The notes below the pieces were generated by a model. It made no database searches. It saw only the letters and a program-made list of their open reading frames with translations, and was not told the DNA's origin. From Syngnathus acus (lineage: Eukaryota; Chordata; Actinopteri; Syngnathiformes; Syngnathidae): a DNA stretch of 64,000 nt. Made by a program: the position numbers and the translations under genes. Of the stretch, positions 27,033 through 39,230 are shown in pieces. The stretch's first letter is position 1. The number at the start of each line of letters is the position of its first letter. The stretch is taken from contig NC_051095.1 in assembly GCF_901709675.1 (NCBI RefSeq), positions 2,460,295-2,524,294 on the forward strand. Reading direction: 5' to 3'.

Positions 27033-28153
27033 CTGCAAAGTAATGAGACAAACTTTAACATAAGGAAAATACTATTAAAGATGTTATTCAGTTATTGTTT
27101 GAAAAAAAATCAATTGCCATATGTGGTTTTAAAAAAAGTGTCATTTTGGGGATGTTTTGGAATGTTGGAAATCATTCTCAAGGAGACTTGAAAGAGTTGA
27201 ACATTTTTAATTTGCACTTGTAATGATGAATATGTTCTGGTGAATGTATCATTGGGATTTAATGTGGATTTTATTTTTATTTTTTGTTTCTTGTCGGAAA
27301 CCATACGTTCTTGTAACGAGAAAAACAATAGCCATTTTTTTTACATTTTTGGAATATGTTAAAGTTGGAATGATGAGAATCAGTCAAGAAATATGAAGAA
27401 GCAAGTCAAACAAGTTAGCAGGATAAGATATAATAAAAGCTGTATTATCCCATGTATGCGTGCAGCATTCACACACTAAAATAAATACGAGAACACACAC
27501 CGCAGTGTTCCTTCTAAAGGGGCGTGGCCTCCTGAGTGACATCAAGACCCTGCCTCCAGCTACGTTAGACGACTTCAGTGTTACGTGTGCTGATTCTGCG
27601 TTTGACAATTTGTCACATTCCGTCCAACGAGGGTGACGTCGTCTCACCTGTTATAGGTGAACATCAAAAATGCCTTCTTCCACCGCCTCTAAATCCTCCT
27701 CGGCAATTGCTGGGCATGAAACAAAGAAGACAGAGCATAAAGACGAGGTTGAGTGCTTTATCAAATTGAGAAAAAAGAAAGGCAGTGCATTGTGGGCCTT
27801 TTATGTGTTTATCTTGTCACTTTGTAGCGGTGGCCCGGCAGCGGCGCTTAACCCACCGACATAAAAGCCGCCAGCTGGCACGGCGTGCCAGAGACTTTGG
27901 CTTGCGTCTGATGAAAAAAACCCACACACATTGTGTGTTGGTGGCATCGCCGCAGTGAGCCAATTACATTTCCATTGCAAATGAAGCTCCATTGTGTTTA
28001 GGACTAGATCTTGCAAAGGCAACATATGCTGAGAGGGAGACTGAAGTGCTGTTGGTACCAGAGGGCAGTCCGGACGTAGATGAATTTTACTTCAACTTTC
28101 GTAAGGGTGACAGTTCCACCTGTGACTGCTCCAGGTGGCGGTGGAGGTCTTAC

Positions 28154-30057
28154 CGGTGTTCTGGAGGTTCGGTGGAGGGTTGGCAGGTGGCGGGAAGCTG
28201 TAAGATCTGGCCTGGAGAGCGGGCGGCGTCTCGTGGCTGATGCTCTTGGTTCTTTTGCGGCACTCGACGGCCAGACGGCTACGACAGGCCTTGTGGCAGT
28301 TGACCCCGCAGGCTGAGTCCATGGAGGGAAGGGACGGCGGCAGGGAGAGGTTTCGCAAGAGGAGCGTCGGGCGGGCCGTTGGGAGGAGAGGCAGGGAGAG
28401 GCGATGGCGACGAGTCCAGGGGAGGGGTAGAGAGAGAGGGTCAGACAGAGGGACGGGTGCACGACACGTCATGCAGACACAGGAGCAGGCACACAAACCC
28501 ACGGCCAGGCCCACTGGACCCGACAACAACTCCGCAAACGACGGGGAGGCTGAACCACGGACATTTGGGGATGGACATTTGGACATGTCCATCATGTGTT
28601 AAATGGAAAGCATTATGTTCCTGACATGTTGAACAAGTTGTTCATTTCAATGATGTCCCTGTAGAGGGCGCTAGAGAGCTCCGAGTGGTAAAATTGTTCT
28701 TGGTGGTCGTGATGGTAAAATGAAGCTTCATGAACCAGTTGTATTTTTTTACTCCTCTAGATGGCGCACCCAGTTCAACATTGGGCTAAAAGGACATTGA
28801 CTTCTCAAACCCCTTTATTTAAAACAACAGCGCCATCTAGAGGATTAGAAATATATAGCAACTAGTCCATGAAGCAGATTTGAAGCTTCATTTTACCATC
28901 ACAACTTGGTGTTTCTGATTAACTTGTTTGTGTATATTTGTCAATCTTACCTTTACACTTGTAGCCCTGCTTGTAGAAGCCCCATATCTTCAAAGAAGAA
29001 GAAAATAAAGACGTCTTAGAGTTTAAAACACGTCTCAAAGCCGAGTAATATGATCAGAACACAGACAGAAGAGTTCTTGTATTGGATCTTCATAGTTTTG
29101 AGGTTAGGGACGCCATCTTGATATTCTGAATTAATGCAGCACGGTAAAACATAAGCACAGATTGAAGCCGAACATGAAAAAGGAGCTCGGTGGGACGGTC
29201 GGAGGCGGACGACATCAAGAGGGATGCCGTAGGGGGGGGAACGACAGGGGGAACAATGACATGAAAGCAAGATCACACGCGGGCCCTGGAACATCTGAGG
29301 AGGCAGAAAATATCTTGACCTCTTCATACACTTTGACAACACACACACACACACTAAACACACACAGTAGGCAACAAAGCGAGGACGGGTTAGCTTTGAC
29401 CTTTAGCATCCGTGCACACCTACTTTTATTTTTCCTCATTAATTTTCCGTTGTAAAGAAATGGTTTCGCTCAATTTTTGTCTGTTGCCTTTTGCAGAGCA
29501 ATGATAAGATGTTCTCCTCAACTGCTTCCGCCCAGCAAAGTGCAAATGATGTGTCATAATTATTGTTTGGTCGAAAGGAAAGCGGGGCAGAGGAGGATGC
29601 GCCGCTGACGTGTACTTGAGTCCTTATCTGGCTCGGCTTCTGTTTGGAGAAGCGCTGTCTCCTGCCAAATCCAAAACGTGCCCTTTTGGAATACAATGCT
29701 CTTGTTAGAGCCCACTCGCTTGCACGGCAAATGTCAAGGGCCACAAATACGTCATCTTGCATACAATTTGCGCTCTAGCCAGGTTGTGAACTCAAAGAAC
29801 TATTATTTCTTATTTTTATTGTTGTTGTTATTTATTTCTTACTTAATGCTTTATTTATGCTATGCAATTTATCTATTACTTTCATATACCGTAATTTTCG
29901 GACTATAAGTCGCGTTTTTTTTTCATAGTTTGGGTGGGGGGGGCGACTTATACTCAGGAGCGATTTATATACATATATATGGGTTTTTTTCACTTTTTTG
30001 GGCATTTTATGGCTGGTGCGACTTATACTCCGGTGCGACTTATAGTCCGAAAATTAC

Positions 30058-30110
<53 letters not shown>

Positions 30111-33100
30111 TTTATTTATTTTTATTTATTTGTTTTTAATTCATTAATTAATGTATTTATTTATTGATTACGCTCATCTTTGCTTATTGTGTGCAATGTT
30201 CTCTTGAGTTTACGTCTGAAAAAAACTAACCATTCCACATAATTGCAAAAAGCTACTGCACTTAATAAAAAATAATAATTGACCTGCAATTATCTTCTTT
30301 ATGATTATTGTTACTCATTTCTTCCTTACTATTCTTATCTATGTTATGCAATTTATTTATTACTCTCTTCTTTGTTTGTTATTTATGCGCAACGTTCACT
30401 TTTGTACTATTTTTGTGGGAGCGACTTGACCCAGAATTTCCTGAGGGAGCAATCTAAAGGGATGAATAAAGTTGACTCCAAGTCTAATTGGCCCTGAGCT
30501 AAGAGGGCTGCCTTTTGGAAATCAATTTGAAAGCAGAGGTGTCAGGGAGTCATTTGGAATCAAGAAAAAAAAATACGTACAAAGCCGGCGCAGTGCTCGC
30601 AGAAGGTGGGCTTGACGTAGGTGGCCTCGGCGAAGGTGTGGATGAAGCCCATCTTGCAGTTGAGGAGCGAGCTGGCCCTCATGAAGTAGTCGATCATCTC
30701 CTCTCGGCTGATTTTGCCGTCTCTGCGGATGGAGGCAGCGCTCGGATTAGCGCAACTCGCTAATGTCAGGGAACCGACCAACGGCGCTCACTGGTTCTTA
30801 TCCAGATCTCCAAATTTGCTGAGGTAGGGGAAATTGTTCCTGATGGCTTCAAACTCATCTCTGGATATGTGTCCGTCGCCGTCCGTGTCAAAGTTCTTGA
30901 AGACGGACTGCGCGGGGCGTGAAGGTTGGAGATGATCGAGCGAGCGATGAAGAAAGAGAAGTTATCCGATATTTCCGATTACCTCGACCATTTTCTCGAT
31001 GTGCTTCTTGATGACTGTCGGGTCGGCGTTCGGCTTGACTGACACTGCCAACTCATCCATCAACGTGGACTTCAAGTCGGGAGCTGGAGCGGGGTTGGAG
31101 TTCTGCTGCAATCGCAAACATCCGTGTGACTTTTCCACCTTCTGGACCTCGAACTACCGTTGCTTACCGCTAACTTGCGAGGTTCCCTCTGCAACGACAT
31201 TTGGTAGATCTCTTCTTCTGTGTGGTACTGGTCTAGAGACACCTGGGAGCACGTGTGCTTATGAGAACCCGCTGAAGGCAAAATGGCGGCTTTGCATCTC
31301 CGGCAACCCACCGTCAACAGGTTGAGTAGATCCGTGTTGGCGTCCACGTTGGGCGGCGTGTTCTGAATGGTGGCCAGTTCCTGCAGGATGACGTAGAGCT
31401 GTTGCGTTTTGGCCAGGTTGACCCGAGTCTTCTCCTTGTCGGTCCAGTCCGGCAGCGCCACGTGTACGGCGATCAGATCCTTCAAGTGAACGCCCAGGAT
31501 GGGAAATCGGAAGCCGGAGCTTTCCGAGAAGCGTTTGCGGTATTGGCTGTAGTTGCCGCATGACGTCACCAGCTCGATGAGACCGTTGAAAACCTGAAAA
31601 GGATCATCTGTATAACCCCATCGGAACCGGCGGAGAATTTCAGCGAGACGCACCTTGTTGGTTTCGGCGCTGACGTGCGCCTGCGTGTCTTTGAGGCGTG
31701 AAATCGAGCTGTTGCTCAGGCCGCCCACCACCGCCATTAACGTGTTGAAGTTCTGCAGCTGCAGCAGTTTCTGTTGACGAGAAAAAGTCAATGTTGCTTC
31801 TCCAGTACGAGGTTCAAAGGGGGCAGGGTGACAAAAAAAAAAAAAAAAAAAGGTTGCGCATTAATGGAGCGGCATCAAAGTCGTAACGGGTTGTGAATGG
31901 CTCGCCGCGGGGGCCCGTGATGCCCTTCAGCCTGCAAAATCAATCTGCTGGCAGCTGTGTGGGAGGTCCGCCCCACCCGAGAGAGGATCAACTCATTCGG
32001 GTCGCTCGTTTGCAAACAGAGCGGAAGGCGGTCCCGCCGTTTACCGAGCACCTTATCAAACACGGACCCAACGAGATTCCGTTTTCGAGAGATTGCATTG
32101 GCCCTTGTACCTGCTCGGAGTGCGTGTTCCGAAGCTACCTGCAGCGAATATGCAACCCGACAATTGCAGCCTGAGGGAAAGCTGAGAGAAATGTTCAGGC
32201 TCTTGTTTCCCTTTGTGCTCCCTCCTGCTCAAATGAAATCAACTCCAAAATCATTTTTGCCCCAGCGTGTGTTCCACCAAACCCTCTAATAGGCCACTGA
32301 TTGTCAATTGGTGGTTCGTGGCCCTCTAGGTGTCCGTAGCGGTATTGCAGGTGGTCCGTGAAATTGGGAAATCATTGTTTCTAAAAAAAATAATTAAAAA
32401 AGAGAGATAGTTGTTTTTTAAAAAATTCAAAACATATTCAATTTTAAATAAAATTGATTTAATATCAACTATTATTTATTATTATAGACTTGATTAATTT
32501 CCCAGCGAATTCTGTGAATCATTTACCCATCCAAATTACATCAAATGTAGCTGATATTCCCAAAATAGACAAGACTAGATGCAAATAAATAGCCTGTTAT
32601 AGGTCTATCCTCCTTTGCTGCATAATCAAATAATATTCCGCCAAAGCAGTGGTCCCCGAGTTGCTTCTTGGTCATAATGGTCTTGGTCCCTTGGAAAAAA
32701 ACAGTCGAAAAGCTCTTTAAACTGGAAGGCTTTTAACAACATGTGGCATCGTTCTGGAACATTCTTAACGTCAGATGAAGAGGAAGACATACGAGCAGAT
32801 GGCGAAACAGAATGACGAGACCGAAGGAAACGATAGCATCAGCTGGAGCCGTATCAACGACAGCAAAGCGAAGAGCTGAAAGGATGACGAGGCTCCGTCC
32901 AATCAGGAGCACCGTATAAGGAGATGGGACTAAGATGATTTAGGACACGTGTACAAAAGGAGCTCGAGGGAAAATAAAAAGACGGACCTGTGCGACTCTG
33001 ATAAAGTGCGAGATGACCGAGGCTCTCTGAGGCGCCGTGGGCTTGCTTAGGACCATGAGCTGGATCCACTGGGAGACGCTGTTGAAAAGCGTGATGAAAC

Positions 33101-34361
33101 GTTCCAGCACGGGGTTGTCCACCGTGCAGCCGTGCATCACGAAGCTGTGGTAATCCTGAAACTAAAAAAAAAAAAAAACACACCCGCGAATGAGATCAAA
33201 CCGAGGTCGATTGCGCAATCCCACCTCATGACGACGGGGCCGGCTCAGCTGACCAGAATCTTGCAGAAGGATTTGTACTCCAAGTAGGTCAAGTGCTCGG
33301 CTAGTTCACAGGAGTCGAGGTGGTCGAAGAGCAAGGACATTTTCCTCTTTTTGGACACGGACGGGACACGCTGGGTCACCTGACGCTTCCATTCGTAAGA
33401 CGGCCTGAGGGCAAGCGCAAGGATTTCATGTTGCCTGCTGTTTTATGCTCCAAGTTCCTTCGTGCAGACCGCTGTAGGGCCGCTGAGGTCGCGGCAAATA
33501 TTTTACGAGCTTTTACGAGCCAAGAACGATAAAAGAAAACCAGACAGACGGATGTAGAACATTTTGTGGCTTACACGCTCTCGATGTCAATGAGCTGGCT
33601 CTGGCGCTCGTTGCCCTCTGTGCTCAGGAGGTCTTTGAAGTCCTTCATCTGCTCGGTCAACTCCGGGTTCAGATTGAACTCGGCGGGAAACTCAGAGATC
33701 CAATACCTGTGGAGCGTAAACGCCGTGCTACTCTTTTGCAAAGACTCCGATCGGCGCAAACGAAAAATTGTTTCTCACTTGACGAGATGGCAAATTTTGC
33801 TTCGGTGCTCTGCTGTGCAGCCTTCCTCTTGAGACCTGGCAAAAGAGTCAAGGGGAAAACCTGCCATGCTTCAAGCTTGCTGGATATTTTGATAGGATAC
33901 TTATGCACCAACTTGCCGGCCATATCAGTCGACGGGATGTACCAAGGGTGCATCATGAGGAACATACGCACCAGCGAAGGGTCCCCCAACGCCCCTTTCT
34001 CATCTAAAACAAAAACGAACGGAAGGTTTTTGAATGTTCACACCGTTTATTTTTTTATTTTTTTAATTAAATCAAAAATAAAATAAATTAAAAATAAAGA
34101 ATAATAAAGAATGAATGATAATGAAAAAATAGTCAATTAAAATTAAATTAAATACATAAATAATATACATAATAAGTAAATAAATAAATAAATAGATTTA
34201 AATGGCTGAAATGACCAACCAAAGGCTTGGATGCCCGCCTCCACCAGGCACAAACAAACAAACAAATAAATAAATGGCTGAAATGACAAACCAAAGGCTC
34301 GGATGCATGCCTCCACCAGGTCGTCCACGGTGGTCGACTGCTCAGACGTGGCGGGCTCCAT
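28154..34361 (-). CDS. rasgrp2: RAS guanyl-releasing protein 2 (CalDAG-GEFI), 14 coding exons
   Basis: Guanine nucleotide exchange factor for Rap and Ras GTPases, acting at membranes downstream of calcium and diacylglycerol. Exons on the minus strand: 34,361-34,292; 34,003-33,901; 33,835-33,779; 33,706-33,575; 33,404-33,254; 33,161-32,988; 31,770-31,654; 31,593-31,312; 31,242-31,168; 31,105-30,983; 30,907-30,792; 30,722-30,581; 28,987-28,951; 28,312-28,154. All junctions are GT-AG and phases agree, giving 579 codons plus an unplaced tail; mammalian RASGRP2 has about 609. The REM domain spans roughly residues 1-125, CDC25 catalytic domain 150-385 ([34 protein letters not shown] visible), EF-hands 429-480 with intact loops [12 protein letters not shown] and [12 protein letters not shown], and C1 zinc domain about 495-545. 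The EF/C1 wording and short tail favour RASGRP2 over RASGRP1, 3 or 4. The ATG at 34,361 gives an N-terminus matching the family ([12 protein letters not shown]). Confidence 0.93.
28700..28911. repeat. Imperfect inverted repeat (foldback element) in the last rasgrp2 introns
   Basis: The left arm (about 28,700-28,767) and right arm (28,830-28,911) are reverse complements: GATGGTAAAATGAAGCTTCA on the left matches TGAAGCTTCATTTTACCATC on the right, and the inner ends CCTCTAGATGGCGC and GCGCCATCTAGAGG pair exactly. The left arm has lost about a dozen bases. The 62-bp loop has no coding potential. The structure fits a foldback or MITE-type insertion in the intron between the two C1 exons. Confidence 0.85.
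29887..30061. mobile_element. MITE with complete terminal inverted repeats
   Basis: The termini TACCGTAATTTTCGGACTAT and its reverse complement are perfect, and subterminal AAGTCGC / GCGACTT repeats are visible inside. Length is 175 bp with no coding capacity. It lies in the long intron of rasgrp2 before the exon ending the C1 domain, and is flanked by TA, compatible with TA-targeted insertion. The window-edge element at 1-211 is a diverged relative. Confidence 0.9.
30061..30108. repeat. (AT)24 microsatellite
   Basis: A perfect AT dinucleotide run directly abuts the MITE end and was probably seeded by its TA-rich target. Confidence 0.98.
34200..34320. repeat. Partial duplication of the end of rasgrp2 coding exon 1
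   Basis: Two 49-bp copies, 34,200-34,248 and 34,272-34,320, with a 72-bp period and few differences. The second copy contains the true end of the first coding exon plus its donor site. The first copy lies inside intron 1 and repeats the last codons (LVEAGIQAF versus LVEACIRAF) followed by a GT that could serve as a donor. AAAT and AAAC simple repeats border both copies, suggesting slippage. Confidence 0.9.
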
Positions 34362-34377
34362 AACCGCCGCCCCCTCC

Positions 34378-34555
34378 CTCCTTCGCGTGTCACACTATAC
34401 ACACAATACAAAGTTAAATGGCTTCACTTTCTGACCACTCGCACCATATGAATTTGCGGTTCGTTGGGAAAAACTGATCATCGCCAAGCTCCGAGGACAG
34501 GAAACCGAAAGCTATTATCTTGCTCCAAAGCAGCTGCGGTATACACACGAGAATC
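34378..34555. other. Upstream flank of the rasgrp2 start codon
   Basis: Non-coding sequence directly 5' of the rasgrp2 ATG on the minus strand. It probably contains 5' untranslated sequence or an intron bordering an untranslated first exon. I see no TATA box or CpG-rich core that would fix a promoter. Confidence 0.3.
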
Positions 34556-34563
34556 GTATAAGC

Positions 34564-34845
34564 CAGGGGTGTCAAACTCTTTTTTTTTTTCGGGCCGCAT
34601 TGCTTCTTTCGGAGGTCCATTATGACTGTCAACCCAAATCAATGTATCAGCACCTCATATTAGATACAGTAAAAGCTACAAAGCAAACTGACAAATAACT
34701 CGTTTTCAAATCAGACGAGTAAAGGCTGGTCAAATATTTCCCCCCCCAAAAAAAAAGATATTGATGCACGATTTGTCTTCGCGGGCCACTCAAAAAGATG
34801 TGGGGGGCCGTACCTGGCCCCCAGGCCTTGAGTTTGACACCTGTG
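34564..34845. mobile_element. Non-autonomous hAT-type element, copy 2, with 8-bp target duplication
   Basis: The terminal sequences CAGGGGTGTCAAACTC and GAGTTTGACACCTGTG match copy 1 at 7,503. The flanks GTATAAGC at 34,556-34,563 and 34,846-34,853 are a perfect 8-bp direct repeat, the hallmark of hAT superfamily insertion. At 282 bp with no transposase, it depended on an autonomous relative. The intact duplication indicates a younger insertion than copy 1. Confidence 0.95.
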
Positions 34846-34853
34846 GTATAAGC

Positions 34854-37800
34854 GAACGAGCTCGATGCTACGTTGCAACGGTATGTTGGCGGCACAGGTA
34901 TGCTCGTCTGTGGGAACCATGGCAACTGCAATGTCAATCCTGAAGATGCCCCCCCGACCAACACCCCCACCCCCACCCGGTGTCTGGCCATGTGTGGCGC
35001 AATGAAGCCTTCCACTGTGCCATCTTTGCTGCAGAGCAGGGGGAGGACACACTCAATTACAGGCTTCAGCGGCTTGCGAACGCACGCACACACACGTGCA
35101 CGCCTCTGCGGGCAAATCGCTAAAAGGAGACAATAAACTCGTATTCCCCATACACCAACAAATGAATGCACTTTTTTTCAAATCAATGGTGCACAGGTTT
35201 GATCGGTAGATTATGATTGTCACAATTTCTTTTTAAAGTTAATAGAAGATGGCTGCAATGTGTCGATCATTGCGGCAACGGTGAGCTGAATCTAGTCAAC
35301 CGTTCCTCAGAACAAACTGTCGCCAAGCTCCTTTTGCTCTTTGTGCAGCATTTGGCATCTTTGCCCTCACTTGCCGTACGACAGGTCGCACGCAGCGGGG
35401 GAGTTTTTTTGCGTCTTGCGCGGTTGCCTGGTGATGGCAAGTCAAGTCCTTCGATCCGGCAGATTATAGAGAGCGGTGGGATGGGGAGTAAAGGCATCTT
35501 GACAGGTCCGGTCTGGCTGTGCGCCATCTGCGACCCGGCTGGAAAATGTCACTTCAGCTCTGGATTTTCTGCACCGCCCCACTAAATACAAAATACTCAT
35601 TTGATTTACTAAAGAGACCAACGAGTAACATGAGACAGATGGAAACGCGCCTCGGTCGATGACCCATAATGGGCTCATTTTAAGTCCGGTACGTAAATAC
35701 TTGATGTTCACGTGTGTGGCTATTGATTTGCCGCAGATGTTGATCTTCTCGTAGGTGTTGGATGGCCAAGAGCTTCGGTATGTACCTGGTTCTGAAATAA
35801 AAGTCAGGCCTGGCCTGCTGAATGATGTGAACGAAGACGGATAAAGGGCTGACTATGAGAGCTGTCAAAATGTACCGATTAATCGACTAGTAATCGATTA
35901 TCAAATTAATTGACAACTAATTGAAGAACCGAGTTATCGTTTAGAGCCGTTTTACCGTAGAATTGTCCCAATCCTCTAATATCAGCTCAAAAGTAATTAT
36001 TGATTATTATTTTTTTATTCATTCATGCAAAAAAAACTGATTATCATTTGCGTTTAATCAAAAGAAGACATTTGCAAATATCTGCTTTTACTTTGTAAAA
36101 CTACAACCATACCATTAGCCAGTTTTAAAAGTTTGGTGATTCAGCCCTCTTATTTATTTTTTAATCATTAAACAATACAAATGCAATTTTAAGTCAAATA
36201 AAACGGTATGCGCTATTCGATTAATCGACGGAATAATGGATTCGTTGGCAAGAATAAATTTGCTTTGTTTAAGCTGCTTTTTACAGCTCGCCTCTACCCA
36301 AACCAGCATCGAGCTCACGCCCACGAATCCAAACTGTGAAGCCCGAGACGATGCGTTGCTGACAATGGGTGACTGTGTGAGGCTTTTGTTTTCCGCTTCC
36401 TGCTCAGACTTCTTTCCTTTGACTCTTTGCTCCACAACAAACACAGGAAAGGCGTGCCCTTGCGTCCGTGTGTGTGCGTGTGCGCGCGTGTGCGTGCGTG
36501 TGTGCGTGTTGACACGGGTAGTATGGATGCAATGTAAAAGACTTGCGTTCTCACTTCCTCTTTTTGATCACAACTTCCTTTGTGAAACTCTGACTGCACT
36601 TGGAGTTGTGTAGAAGAACAAATGTGAAATGTGCACATACAGTATGGTTTGTTTTTTTGTTGTTTTTTTACTCTGTTCAAGATTTCAGTCGTTTTCTGCC
36701 TGCTCTGCAATGCTTAAGTCATAAAGGTCGCTTCCTGTTCCTGCTGGAATCCACAAATTGCACTCACAAACGTGAGAGGAAATGTTCACTGTTGCCTTTT
36801 TTTGACAGCCATTAAGAGTTATGGATCCCAGGTGAATTGCAAAGCACGCTAGCCGTGGCTTTGCTTATCTAACTTTCTGTGTTTCTTCACCATTTTATGC
36901 TTGGATAAGCTCTTGTTGTCATCACAGGAGGATAAATCTCAGAATGACCTGGAAAGTGTTTTTTTTTTTTTTTTGGACTGAGCATGCACAGCCAATTCTG
37001 TTTTATGTTTTGCTGTATTTAAAAAATAAAATTAAAAAATGTGTTTTTTGGGCAGGAGGGCTTCAATGGTATTTCTTAGACAATAGTAAAATATATCATT
37101 TGTAGCAAATTTAGGAAATAAAAATATACAACATAATATTTTTTTAAACAGAAGTAAAATATATCATTTGCAGCAAATTTAATAAAACGAAATATAAAAG
37201 ATATCGTACAACAGAAAAAGTCATGCAAAGCTAGTTTCGTTTGAATTCTGAGTTTCATTTAAGCCAACCCACCTGTTAGCTCCTGTTATTGTTCTTCAAC
37301 CCTCAAAGCCATGCAAGAATTGCAAGCCTTTCACATCAGTGAGACTTTTCAGAGTTCATTCAACTCAGACGCATCACCTCATCCTCAAGTTCCATCTCAC
37401 TCGTGCACTTTCTTTGTTCCACCTCGTCTTGTTCGCAGTGAGCAGTGCTGATAAACCAATTCCACAGCCGCTGCCCTTTTGACCAATGAAAGCCAAAGCT
37501 CCCATAAGGTCAGCAAATGAGCTGATTGAGTCGTTTGCTCTCACTTGTCTCCGCTCTTCCCTCCTCCGCTTGTATTTTCTGGCATTAAGCGGCAACAATG
37601 GAGCCAATTAGGGCCCGAGAGCCCGATAAGTGCAAAGCGGGCGGCGCAGGTGGAGGCGGTAAGCCGGAGGTGATGTTAATATCACGGGCAGCCTCAAGTT
37701 ATTGCGCTGCAGCACTAGTCGGCAGGAAGAAGAAAAAAAGATGGCACCGCTTCACCTTTTGCATTTGATCATGACCATTTATGAATGACTCATTTTGCTC

Positions 37801-39170
37801 AATAAGAGTGTCTTGTTAATCAAATGCACCCAAAAAATGGGGTATGCTTCCTGCAGCTGCTAAGACTTTAAGACTAAAGATTAGCGCTTCAATCCCACTG
37901 CTCTGACATCGGTGAGCGAAGATGTTGCAAGGGAAGAAATGGCACCCAAACGTTTTTCAAATCCCCTGCTGGGTCCTCATCACAACTGCAGTCTGCATGC
38001 AAGTGGTGCCGAATAAGCTACACACTTTCCACACATATTCAAGTTACACACTTTCCACACGTATTCAAGTCACTGTGACGTCTATTTTACGGCCCGGCAT
38101 TCCTCCATGCTCTCGGGTGTTTGTGTGGAATGTCGCCGTGTAGTTCTGTGCGGCAGTGGCAACACACCAATCGGGCTGCTGAGCGAGACTAGTGGACTAT
38201 TCTGCTCGAATTCAACCCGCAATTTATTCCCACGATCACTAATGCGGCGGTTTCAAGTCGCTAGATTGTCGTTTACTCCTAAAAGTCCATCTGGAAGTAA
38301 AAATAAAAAAATAAAAAAATCGCCTCTTACCTTTAGAAGAAGATAGTTCCCATGCCCTTCGTGTGCAGCCGGAACATTGATACCAACTGTGGAGTGAGCA
38401 GGGACATTCGCTCCTCCCCAAAGAAAAAGACAAAAGAAAAAGACGATCTTTTAGCTAAAGGCGCTTGAAATTAAACTTATCAGAAGTGCCTGCAGCGTGT
38501 GGTTAGAAATGGCCAAAGCAATCTATATAGTATATATATATATATACTATATATTTTTTTTTTTATCGCATGTTGTCGTTTGGTGCAAAAAGGAGCGATC
38601 ACACGAGGATGCGTGTCAGCCGTTGCAGTCATCTAGTCAGCGTGCCAACTCCTCTCCTCCAGCTGTGTGGTGTGCGTGTGCGTGTGTGCGCGCGTACGTG
38701 CGTGTGTGTGTGCAGCTCGCATTGCAGCTCCGCGGTCCCGCCTCTTGGCGGCGTCACGTCAATACCCCGCGCCAAGCGGCCGCTGCGTGCTTGTGAGTCA
38801 CGTGCAGCCCGTCCAACTCATCAAACGAATCAATAACATGTTTAAAAGCCGTAACAAAAAACCTTTTAGTCGCAATGCGGGTTGACTTCTTTTTCAAACG
38901 CTACTAATATAATAATTGTCATATTTCTGATTTTCGTGAACGTAGCATACCAAAGTCCACCTTTATCACAAAGTGAAAGTGAAAGTGAAAGACGACTTGA
39001 AAACGTAGCTGGCAAAGTAAGCGTGGTGTGACGTTGACTATTGAAAAAATGATTTTGTACAAGGCAAAGTATTTTCTTGATCACAAATGTTGATGCCTTC
39101 AGTGTGAATCTACAATTTCCATAGTTGTTAAAAAAAAGAAAACTCGGAACACGCGCACGCACGCACACAG

Positions 39171-39172
<2 letters not shown>
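34854..39172. other. Non-coding spacer without a firm gene
   Basis: Contains a GT/CG-rich stretch at 36,463-36,511, a T run at 36,959-36,974, a short duplicated AAAATATATCATTTG block at 37,088-37,190, an AT stretch at 38,520-38,555 and another GT/GC stretch at 38,670-38,715. One open block on the minus strand at about 35,690-35,800 follows a good acceptor-like site but matches no family I recognise. Confidence 0.45.

Positions 39173-39206
<34 letters not shown>
39173..39206. repeat. (AC)n microsatellite
   Basis: Alternating AC run preceded by imperfect CGCACGCACACAGG units. Confidence 0.97.
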
Positions 39207-39209
<3 letters not shown>

Positions 39210-39230
39210 CTGTTCTGAAAAAATGCAAAT

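Noticed and set aside
28004-28152. Continuation of rasgrp2 directly after exon 14 using an acceptor at about 28,115
   Set aside because: The in-phase reading gives a tail rich in aromatic and cysteine residues with no likeness to the family, and the acceptor has no good pyrimidine tract.
27992-28240. Plus-strand frame opposite the last firm rasgrp2 exon with a protein-like stretch (REVLLVPEGSPDVDEF-like composition)
   Set aside because: It overlaps a well supported exon on the other strand and has no homology that I recognise, so it is treated as a shadow.
35690-35800. Minus-strand block after a TTTTATTTCAG acceptor-like site
   Set aside because: The translation in two frames looks plausible, but no family is recognised, the donor is unclear and no partner exon is seen.
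36463-36511. GT/CG-rich tract as a possible Z-DNA or promoter element
   Set aside because: Simple repeat only, with no gene start next to it.
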